Shown here: positions 1 to 5,504 of the stretch, in pieces
How positions within the stretch are numbered: position 1 is the stretch's first letter
Layout: every line of letters begins with the position of its first letter
Source: Klebsiella pneumoniae
GTDB taxonomy: Bacteria; Pseudomonadota; Gammaproteobacteria; Pseudomonadales; Azotimanducaceae
Reading direction: 5' to 3'
Length of the DNA stretch: 9,952 nucleotides
Assembly (NCBI GenBank): GCA_945878745.1
Contig: CAMDVY010000074.1
Coordinates: 1 to 9,952 of the forward strand
Notes under the pieces: generated by a model
What the model was told of the DNA's origin: nothing
The model's database searches: none
What the model saw: the letters and a program-made list of their open reading frames with translations, nothing else
Program-made: the position numbers and the translations under genes

Positions 1-1032
1 CGAGTCAACCAGGTTTTCGACCAGCGCGGCCGCAAACCATGCGAGTGGGGGGATCACGAAGTACAGCGTTGGCCGCCACAGCGCTGAACGTGTCACTGGC
101 CATTCCGTCACCGCAAGGATGCGTTCGCGGTGTCGAATCAGTGCCTCAATCTTCGGATTGGCAATCACCTCGGTCGACCAGCTCTCTCGATGTCCCAGCT
201 CACGATCCAGTCGTTCAAGTTCTGCATCACGTGCCGCTTTGATCGCGCCACGAATGCCCCACATGGGTCGCGCGACTAACCAGATCGCCAATGGCAGGAT
301 CAGCATCAACGGTGGCAGCCAGTCTACGGTCGAAAGTTCACCCACCAGCGCCGCCTGTACCAGCAGGAACGTCAACCCGCCCACCGCGATCAACATGATG
401 CGTTGCCCGATCTCCATGAAGGTCGAGAGCCGGTGCGTTGCCAGCAGGTCGATACGAATGCCATGCCGACCCAGTCGTGCCAGGGCATTGGCCATGCGCA
501 CCATGATCGCGAAGCTGTAGGTCATCAGCAGCCACAAGGCCATGAACACCGGCACGTTCCAGTAATACAGTGGGTTGACGACTTCATCACCACGCAACTG
601 CCTGCCGATACTGCCGAACACCAGATTGACGACCACCCAGATGATGATCGTCGCGAGCACAACGATCATCATCGCGCGGGTCGACAGTGGCTGCAGGATT
701 TGCTCCGCCACATGATGCTCGCTGTCCCTCGTCAGCGGACGCAGCGCGATGAGATCCTCGCGGGCACGACGAGCAGCCCAGATGATGAATCCACAGGCAT
801 AACCAATCGCAGAACAGTTGACGACGGCGATGACCGATACCGTCCACAGTACCCGTGGTTCCGCCTGTACATCCGCATACACCGCGAACAGGTTGACCAG
901 AAACATCGAAAGAAACAGCAGTGCGGCGAGAAGACCAAATTGAAATGGGGTAATGCCCAAACGACTCTGCGCCCTGAACAGCCAGGCCACGCGCGGCCAT
1001 TCAGCTTCTTTGGTGGAACTTCTTTTCTTCAT
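1..1032 (-). CDS. Unrecognised multi-pass membrane protein (partial, C-terminus outside window)
   Basis: This frame is open from an ATG at 1032 through base 1 without a stop, giving 344 visible codons; the stop lies beyond the left edge. I do not recognise the family. The protein starts with a short basic cytoplasmic-looking stretch (MKKRSSTKEAEW). Hydrophobic segments follow at about residues 31-53, 62-87, 119-140, 159-180, 210-230, 238-256 and 320-341, so roughly seven membrane helices. A strongly charged helix rich in R, E and D (about 262-308, including AARDAELERLDRELGHRE) separates the last two and may form a cytoplasmic coiled segment. The start lies 9 bases after the stop of the DUF2164 gene, which suggests one transcript; no strong Shine-Dalgarno is visible. 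Codon use and hydrophobic pattern are those of a real gene, but no catalytic or ligand motif is visible and I assign no function. Confidence 0.82.
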   Translation of the reverse strand, partial: MKKRSSTKEAEWPRVAWLFRAQSRLGITPFQFGLLAALLFLSMFLVNLFAVYADVQAEPRVLWTVSVIAVVNCSAIGYACGFIIWAARRAREDLIALRPLTRDSEHHVAEQILQPLSTRAMMIVVLATIIIWVVVNLVFGSIGRQLRGDEVVNPLYYWNVPVFMALWLLMTYSFAIMVRMANALARLGRHGIRIDLLATHRLSTFMEIGQRIMLIAVGGLTFLLVQAALVGELSTVDWLPPLMLILPLAIWLVARPMWGIRGAIKAARDAELERLDRELGHRESWSTEVIANPKIEALIRHRERILAVTEWPVTRSALWRPTLYFVIPPLAWFAAALVENLVDS

Positions 1033-1041
1033 GGCTGGAGG

Positions 1042-1302
1042 TCAGCTTCTGGCGGAGAATTCGGTAGGCTTCTCCAGATCGAGGATCGTTTCGGTGAGGT
1101 CATCAAGCCGCTTCGACAAAATCGCCTGGGCATCATAGAGGCCTCGATTGTAGAAGTAGACGCCAACTTCTTCGGCCATGAAATCCAGCAGGAATTCCGC
1201 ATCAAAGCGGCCGATCTGCTGCTTGAGTTCCTGATCGAAGTACAACTGGATCTTGCGAACGATATGCGCCTTCTCTTCCGCGGAAAAACTGATCTCAGAC
1301 AT
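1042..1302 (-). CDS. DUF2164 family protein
   Basis: A small acidic protein of 86 residues that matches the DUF2164 family along its whole length. Recognisable features are the N-terminal FSAEEKAHIVRKIQLYF helix, the central IGRFDAEFLLDFMAEEVG core, the FYNRGLYDAQAIL motif and the C-terminal acidic DLEKPTEF tail. There is no signal peptide or membrane segment, so it should be cytosolic. The family's biochemical role is not established to my knowledge. I chose the ATG at 1302 because GGAG lies five bases upstream of it; a GTG at 1305 immediately upstream in frame would add one residue but sits too close to that site. It precedes the membrane protein gene by 9 bases, and its promoter region faces away from the plus-strand lipoprotein gene. 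Confidence 0.9.
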   Translation of the reverse strand: MSEISFSAEEKAHIVRKIQLYFDQELKQQIGRFDAEFLLDFMAEEVGVYFYNRGLYDAQAILSKRLDDLTETILDLEKPTEFSARS

Positions 1303-1327
1303 CACAACTCCAGAGTTTATCGATCAC

Positions 1328-1355
1328 AGCATACCTAGACTGCCACGCATGAAAA
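1328..1355 (-). promoter_or_regulatory. Possible promoter for the DUF2164 / membrane protein pair
   Basis: On the minus strand, TTTTCA (1350-1355) and TATGCT (1328-1333) are separated by 16 bases and match the sigma-70 -35 and -10 consensus at four of six positions each. The start codon follows about 25 bases downstream. Both elements are weak, so this is only a candidate. Confidence 0.3.
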
Positions 1356-1376
1356 CGTCGCTGCGATGATGGGCGC

Positions 1377-1394
1377 ATGCCAACTGATTGGCAT
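1377..1394. promoter_or_regulatory. Perfect inverted repeat overlapping a -35 box (candidate operator)
   Basis: ATGCCAA and TTGGCAT form a perfect 7+7 inverted repeat around the loop CTGA. The right half contains the TTGGCA -35 hexamer of the plus-strand promoter. A protein bound here would block RNA polymerase at the lipoprotein gene and might also affect the divergent pair. The regulator is not identifiable from the sequence. Confidence 0.5.
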
Positions 1395-1415
1395 CACGGC
1401 CGCTTCGGTTATAGT
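1388..1415 (+). promoter_or_regulatory. Sigma-70-type promoter of the methyltransferase-like lipoprotein gene
   Basis: TTGGCA (1388-1393) and TATAGT (1410-1415) are separated by 16 bases and match sigma-70 consensus at four and five of six positions. Transcription would begin near 1422, leaving a leader of about 38 bases before the ATG at 1460. GGAGA at 1451-1455 is the ribosome binding site, five to six bases before the start. Confidence 0.55.
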
Positions 1416-1459
1416 GACGACAATATCCGTCCTGTCACGCCTACCTTAACGGAGAACAT

Positions 1460-2374
1460 ATGAAGAACACGCTCAGTGCCTTGACCCTGCTCCTTTTCGT
1501 CACGGCCTGCGGCTCCCCGGAGCAGCCTGAGAATGCAGATAGTGCCGACACTGCGGTGCCCGCCGGTGATTCAGCCGCCGTCGAACCTACGCCACCCACT
1601 TCGCTGGACAACATTCTGGCAGCACAATCCGACGAGATGAAGGCTCGCTATGTCTGGCGTCATCCCAAGGAGACGCTCGAGTTCTTTGGCGTTCAACCCG
1701 GACAGGTGGTTGTCGAAGCGCTACCCGGTGACGGTTGGTACACCAGGATCCTGCTGCCCTATCTTGGCGGGTCCGGCAAGCTTCTGGGTGTCAACTATGC
1801 CGATACGATGTGGGCCAAGTTCGGTTTCATGAACGAAGAACAACTGGCCAAGCTCAAGACTTGGACTACCGACTTTTCGGCTGGTGCCCAGGAGTGGCGC
1901 GGCGATGCAGGAGCACCCGTTGACGCCTTTGTTTTTGGTGCACTGCCTGAAACCATGAAGGGCACCGCTGACGCCGTGCTGCTGATTCGTGCGCTGCACA
2001 ACCTCGCTCGCTTCGAAAACGATGGCGCCTTTCTTACCTCGGCGCTGGCTGACGTGAACGCGGTACTCAAGCCCGGCGGCATCGTCGGGATCGTTCAACA
2101 TGAGGCCCGCGCCGATATGCCTGACGAGTGGGCCAACGGCAACGCCGGGTATCTCAAGCGCAGCTTTGTCATCGAGCAGATGCAGAAGGCTGGCTTCGAG
2201 CTGGTGGATCAGGCCGAGTTCAATCAGAACCCCAATGACAAGCCCACCGCTGAGGAGTTCGTCTGGCGATTGCCGCCGAACTATCGTACGTCAGCAGATG
2301 ACGCCGAGAAGAAGGCTGCCATGGACGCGATTGGTGAATCCAATCGCATGACGCTCAAGTTTCGCAAGCTCTAG
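1460..2374 (+). CDS. Lipoprotein with class I methyltransferase fold (COG4798-like)
   Basis: A 304-residue protein. Residues 1-17 form a lipoprotein signal peptide ending in the lipobox V-T-A-C17; the +2 residue is Gly, so no Asp-type inner-membrane retention signal is present and outer-membrane sorting is likely. Residues 18-50 are a low-complexity acidic, Pro/Ala-rich linker. The rest resembles the predicted methyltransferases of COG4798: a helix with VWRHPKETLEFFGVQPG, then a SAM-motif-I-like strand and loop, VVVEALPGDGWYTRIL (about 83-98), a strand DAVLLIRALHNL (171-182) and the post-motif LKPGGIVGIVQHEAR (203-217). The expected chemistry is SAM-dependent methyl transfer, but the lipoprotein signal places the domain outside the cytoplasm, where SAM is not normally available, so activity and substrate are uncertain. 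The ATG is set by GGAGA. The gene is monocistronic, ending at the edge of a long palindrome whose first bases form part of its TAG stop. Confidence 0.85.
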   Translation: MKNTLSALTLLLFVTACGSPEQPENADSADTAVPAGDSAAVEPTPPTSLDNILAAQSDEMKARYVWRHPKETLEFFGVQPGQVVVEALPGDGWYTRILLPYLGGSGKLLGVNYADTMWAKFGFMNEEQLAKLKTWTTDFSAGAQEWRGDAGAPVDAFVFGALPETMKGTADAVLLIRALHNLARFENDGAFLTSALADVNAVLKPGGIVGIVQHEARADMPDEWANGNAGYLKRSFVIEQMQKAGFELVDQAEFNQNPNDKPTAEEFVWRLPPNYRTSADDAEKKAAMDAIGESNRMTLKFRKL

Positions 2375-2537
2375 GAGTCTGCGCGGCAGAAGGCGGCGGA
2401 GCGAGGCGAGTGTCAATTCGAGGCCGATTTTTCGTTTGTTTGAGGCGAGTAGTGGGCGCTACACAACGAAAACGAACGGAAAATCGGACCGAAGTGGCGC
2501 CGCCGCAGCCTGTCGATCTTCTGCTGCGCAGACTCCT
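2373..2537. repeat. Long nested palindrome (non-coding structured element A)
   Basis: The outer arms AGGAGTCTGCGCGGCAGAAG (2373-2392) and 2518-2537 are inverted copies with one mismatch over 20 bases. A second pair, 2424-2441 and 2470-2487, is inverted with 16 of 18 matches (core CCGATTTT and AAAATCGG). At the centre GTAGT (2449-2453) and GCTAC (2458-2462) can close a small hairpin. The arms between the paired blocks are GC-rich but not complementary. The element overlaps the TAG stop of the methyltransferase gene. It could act as a terminator, be a MITE-like insertion or encode a structured RNA. I see no target-site duplication and no credible reading frame. Confidence 0.6.
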
Positions 2538-2547
2538 CGCCCGCACT

Positions 2548-2727
2548 ATTCATGAAGGAACGTAACGAGGGCACCGAGAGTAGTGAAAACGCAGGGTGGC
2601 GCGGACAGTAGCGCGCACAGGCGTGCTGTACAGCACGTCGAGCACGTGGAGGGAGCACGCCCTGTGATTTCGCGGCTTACGGCGTCCGCAGTAGGTCATT
2701 CATGAATTGAGCGGGCTACGCCTGCTG
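2548..2727. repeat. Second palindromic stretch bounded by ATTCATGAA motifs (element B)
   Basis: ATTCATGAA occurs at 2548-2556 and again inside the perfect palindrome ATTCATGAAT at 2698-2707. Between them lies a nested hairpin: GCGGAC (2601-2606) with GTCCGC (2684-2689), then CACAGGCGTGCT (2616-2627) with 2654-2666 (one bulged base), enclosing the perfect 16-base palindrome CGTGCTGTACAGCACG (2622-2637). A smaller hairpin pairs CAGTAGG (2689-2695) with CCTGCTG (2721-2727) through one G-T pair. No gene is evident. With element A it fills the gap between the methyltransferase and VOC genes. Confidence 0.5.
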
Positions 2728-2732
2728 TTGCA

Positions 2733-2798
2733 ACGGACGACTGGAACCGCTTAACAAGTCGCTTGAGCGACTTCTTGAGCACGGGGTCAGTCGTCCGT
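2733..2798 (-). terminator. Inverted repeats at the 3' end of the VOC gene (candidate terminator)
   Basis: AAGTCGC (2756-2762) and GCGACTT (2767-2773) form a perfect 7-base stem with loop TTGA, 14 bases past the VOC stop. A wider perfect 11-base pair, ACGGACGACTG (2733-2743) and CAGTCGTCCGT (2788-2798), encloses it, the right arm being the last coding bases of the VOC gene and its stop. On the minus strand the stem is followed by TGTTAAG, not a strong U tract, so termination would be weak or Rho-assisted. Confidence 0.45.
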
Positions 2799-3284
2799 AA
2801 GACCCTGATCACCATAACGGGACGCCGGTCCCGGGCCGCTCGGCCCTAACCGTCCCTTCTCGCCAAAGTGGCCCTGTCCCGGCACGTAATTGAATTCTAC
2901 CCGAATGCCATCCGGATCCTCGAACAGAATCGAGTAATAGCCCGGTGCAAAGTGTTCGCCCAACTCCGGACCGTGGATGATCTTTGCAGCCAGCGTATCG
3001 CGAACAAAGTCGTGGATCTGATCCACGTCAGCCGTTGAGCGTGCCCGAAAACAGAAGTGATGCAGTCCGGATACATCCTGATCAAACAAATGACCCCGTT
3101 TTTCTGGCGGCGCACCTCGCACCAGAATGCCGGTGCGGCTGCCAATGCAATACACCACGTTTTCGCCTCTGATCAGCGTCTTCATTTCCAGAAAGTTGCA
3201 TAACTTTTCCCAGAACGGCAGGCCGGCATCCGGATTGCGTACGGTCAGTTGAATATGCGCGATTCCGTTGACATCGACGGTCAT
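2787..3284 (-). CDS. VOC-family (glyoxalase / dioxygenase-like) protein
   Basis: A 165-residue cytosolic protein with the vicinal-oxygen-chelate fold, in two beta-alpha-beta-beta-beta modules. Module 1 is IAHIQLTVRNPDAGLPFWEK up to about residue 60; module 2 runs from SGLHHFCFRAR (72-82) to DPDGIRVEFNYV (123-134). The probable metal ligands are His10, His76 and Glu130, the 2-His-1-carboxylate set of VOC dioxygenases, lyases and epimerases. The PDGIRVEF signature is typical. The substrate cannot be read from the sequence. After residue 135 a Gly/Pro/Arg-rich tail of about 30 residues (including GRLGPSGPGPASRYG) goes beyond the usual fold and is probably disordered. The ATG at 3284 has GGAG six bases upstream. 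It diverges from the serine hydrolase gene across only 85 bases, so the two may share control. Confidence 0.88.
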   Translation of the reverse strand: MTVDVNGIAHIQLTVRNPDAGLPFWEKLCNFLEMKTLIRGENVVYCIGSRTGILVRGAPPEKRGHLFDQDVSGLHHFCFRARSTADVDQIHDFVRDTLAAKIIHGPELGEHFAPGYYSILFEDPDGIRVEFNYVPGQGHFGEKGRLGPSGPGPASRYGDQGLTDD

Positions 3285-3369
3285 GGAGGTCTCCGTGGTG
3301 GTTCTAGCACCCTATCAGCATAACGCTGGGGGTAGAATCTTCGGACGAGTCCTTTGACCGGAGTACGGC

Positions 3370-5286
3370 ATGAAAGTACCCATGTTCCTGATCATGGTGC
3401 TGGTTCTTGTTTCGCCCTGCGCACGCGCTACCGCCCTGGACCCAGCCGAACTCGGCGCGTATGTCGATGGCTTTGTTACCGGTCGCTTGCGTGATGAGGG
3501 CGTGGTCGGTGTTACCGTGGCCATCGTCCAGGATGGTCAGCGCATTCTTTCCAGGGGTTACGGCTTTGATGATCTGGAAGCACGACGTTACGTCGACTCG
3601 AGTCGTTCGCTGTTCCGACCAGGCTCCATCAGCAAGACTTTCACGTGGACCGCCATCATGCAGTTGCATGAACAGGGCAAGATCGATCTGGAGAAGGACA
3701 TCCAGGACTATTTGCCGAATGTCGTCATTGAAAAGGCATTCGACAGACCGATCACCCTGCTGGACCTCATGTCCCATCGACCGGGCTTCGAAGAGTCTGC
3801 ACTTGGACACCTCATTGGCAACAAGCCAGAGGCGGTGTTGTCACTGGTCGACTACCTCAATTCCCATCAGCCTGAACAGGTCTACCCGCCCGGCGACGTG
3901 CCTGCCTATTCAAACTACGGCACGGGTCTGGCCGGCCTGATTGTCGCCAATGTGTCCGGCATGCCGTTCGAGGACTACATCGAGCAGAAGGTGTTGTTGC
4001 CGCTTGGCATGAGCAACAGCACCTTTCGCGAACCGTGGGGAAGTCAGCGTCCTGGCGCGATGACCAAGGCCATGCAGGACAACGTCAGCAAGGGCTACAT
4101 CCGTGTCGGTGGCGAGTATCAACATACACCGTTTGAATTCATCGGCCATCTGGGGCCGGCCGGCGCGTTGTCGACTACAGCGGACGACATGGCGCTGTGG
4201 ATGCTTGCACATCTGGGCAATGGGGCCTTGCCGGATACCGGAACAGGAGAAAGCAGGATCCTGCAGACCGACACGGCAGTCCTCATGCATTCACAACATC
4301 GAACCCTTGATCCTCGGCTGCCCGGGATGGCGCACGGATTCATCGAAGCAACGGTCCAGGGGTACCCGACCTATGGACACAGCGGCGGCACCGCCCATTT
4401 CCTGTCTGACATGGTCATGATCCCGGAACTCGGGCTGGGTGTGTTCATCTCGACCAATACGACGGGTGGTGGTGGAAGGGTCATGAACGGTTTTGTGCGA
4501 GAACTTGTCACGCGCTTCTTTCCACCTGGGCCGGACTATATTGACTTCCCTGCGGAACACATTGATGCAAGCCCGGATATTTTTGGTACCTACATCCTAA
4601 GCAGACGTGCGCATACCACTGTGGAAAAACTCGCTTTTCCGGTCGCCAGCATACAGCCCTCAACCACGGGTGATCTGCTGATCGGTGGTTTCGATAGCGA
4701 GCCAATCCGGTTTGTCGCCATCGCACCCGACCACTTCAGATCGGCTATCGATCCTGGCAGTCAACTGATCTTCGAGCGCGACCAGGAGGGCCACATCACT
4801 CGCCTGCTCACTTCCATTCCCATCATGATTGGCATCCCGGCGGGATTTCTCGAGCGTCAGGATGGTGTGTACGGCACCCTGGCTCTGTGCACTCTCGTGT
4901 TCGTTGGTGTGTTACTCGGCAGCTGGCATCGCAGCGGCAGAAATCTCCCTTCAACCCCGGCAGAGCGGCGAGCCATGTGGCTCACCGGCACGATGGCCAC
5001 TGTCTGGCTGATTGCCATGCTGTTGATGACCATCGGCATGCTGTCGATCGGCGACCCGCGTAACATCTTCTTCAACTTCCCGAGCCCCGTATTCCAGGCA
5101 GGTCTGTGGGCGATTCTGCTGGCGGTGGTGTTCACGGTGTTGGCGGCAGCGTTCACCCCGGTGGCACTCGGCAACGGCACATGGACGGTACGCCGCCGGA
5201 TCAGGCACGTGATGGTGATCGCCGCCGGTTGTGTGACCGCCTGGATTCTCTGGACATTGAATGCCGTCGGCTTCAACTATTTCTGA
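3370..5286 (+). CDS. Class C beta-lactamase-like serine hydrolase with C-terminal membrane domain
   Basis: A 638-residue protein. Residues 1-22 form a signal peptide (hydrophobic core FLIMVLVLVS, cleavage near ARA-TA). The catalytic domain (about 25-385) has the class C / DD-peptidase motifs: S86-I-S-K89 with the nucleophile Ser86, Y180-S-N182, and H337-S-G-G340 in the KTG position. Residues 390-495 form a beta-rich linker domain like those that follow this catalytic domain in many family members. Four hydrophobic helices follow, at about 501-518, 536-558, 575-598 and 613-632. The N-terminal domain is thus exported and tethered to the inner membrane. Family members include D-Ala-D-Ala carboxypeptidases, peptidases and esterases; the HSGG variant is common among the non-lactamase members, and the substrate is not clear. 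GGAG lies six bases before the ATG. The gene is followed by REP repeats and stands alone. Confidence 0.9.
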   Translation: MKVPMFLIMVLVLVSPCARATALDPAELGAYVDGFVTGRLRDEGVVGVTVAIVQDGQRILSRGYGFDDLEARRYVDSSRSLFRPGSISKTFTWTAIMQLHEQGKIDLEKDIQDYLPNVVIEKAFDRPITLLDLMSHRPGFEESALGHLIGNKPEAVLSLVDYLNSHQPEQVYPPGDVPAYSNYGTGLAGLIVANVSGMPFEDYIEQKVLLPLGMSNSTFREPWGSQRPGAMTKAMQDNVSKGYIRVGGEYQHTPFEFIGHLGPAGALSTTADDMALWMLAHLGNGALPDTGTGESRILQTDTAVLMHSQHRTLDPRLPGMAHGFIEATVQGYPTYGHSGGTAHFLSDMVMIPELGLGVFISTNTTGGGGRVMNGFVRELVTRFFPPGPDYIDFPAEHIDASPDIFGTYILSRRAHTTVEKLAFPVASIQPSTTGDLLIGGFDSEPIRFVAIAPDHFRSAIDPGSQLIFERDQEGHITRLLTSIPIMIGIPAGFLERQDGVYGTLALCTLVFVGVLLGSWHRSGRNLPSTPAERRAMWLTGTMATVWLIAMLLMTIGMLSIGDPRNIFFNFPSPVFQAGLWAILLAVVFTVLAAAFTPVALGNGTWTVRRRIRHVMVIAAGCVTAWILWTLNAVGFNYF

Positions 5287-5294
5287 CTTCAATT

Positions 5295-5318
5295 TTAGGA
5301 GTGATCTCCTGATCGCGA
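5295..5318 (+). repeat. REP unit 1 (GATC type, TTAG head)
   Basis: The head is TTAG in place of GTAG. The stem is GTGATC/GATCGC with loop TCCT and one G-T pair. It is a direct-orientation neighbour of REP unit 2, 44 bases downstream. Confidence 0.7.
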
Positions 5319-5338
5319 TCCAATGGCACCCTGGATTC

Positions 5339-5404
5339 GTAGGAGCGATCTCCTGATCGCGATCGTTGATGTGCCCAATAATCGCGGTCAGAGACCGCTC
5401 CTAC
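5339..5404. repeat. BIME-like REP pair, first copy (REP units 2 and 3)
   Basis: REP unit 2 (5339-5362, plus) has head GTAG and stem GCGATC/GATCGC with loop TCCT. REP unit 3 (5382-5404, minus) has head GTAG and stem GCGGTC/GACCGC with loop TCT. The heads face outwards and a 19-base spacer separates the units. The whole pair is closely matched in reverse orientation at 7642-7705. GTAG-headed hairpins of this type are REP sequences, mobilised in trans by RAYT (REP-associated tyrosine transposase) enzymes; none is encoded in this window. Confidence 0.85.
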
Positions 5405-5452
5405 AACGAAACCGTCCATATCGTGGGGAAGGTCATGGGCCTGCAAATACAC

Positions 5453-5464
5453 CGATGATCATCG
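5453..5464. promoter_or_regulatory. Perfect 12-base palindrome upstream of the TraB/GumN gene
   Basis: CGATGATCATCG is a perfect palindrome 40 bases before the TraB/GumN start codon. It could be a dimer-binding operator, but a promoter around it is not clear, so chance cannot be excluded. Confidence 0.25.
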
Positions 5465-5504
5465 AATCAAGGTTAATGGACACACCTTTCATGGAGAGCT
5501 TGGC

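Noticed and set aside
403..1338. 311-codon plus-strand open frame
   Set aside because: It lies opposite the membrane protein and DUF2164 genes and is rich in His, Gln, Arg and Asp in the way typical of antisense shadows; the minus-strand frames have clear protein character.
2413..2658. Minus-strand open frame of 81 codons across the palindromic block
   Set aside because: It consists of the palindrome arms, has low-complexity Arg/Ser-rich content and no domain.
2748..2775. GCTTAAC followed by AAGTCGC resembling the start of an integron attC site
   Set aside because: No matching GTTRRRY end and no attC-like imperfect fold follow; no integrase or cassette structure is present.
3333..3338. TAGAAT as a possible -10 box for the serine hydrolase gene
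   Set aside because: No acceptable -35 hexamer lies 15-19 bases upstream, so I do not call a promoter.
5295..5404. Repeated units that could suggest a CRISPR array
   Set aside because: The units alternate orientation, are palindromic with GTAG heads, and the spacing is irregular; no cas gene is present.
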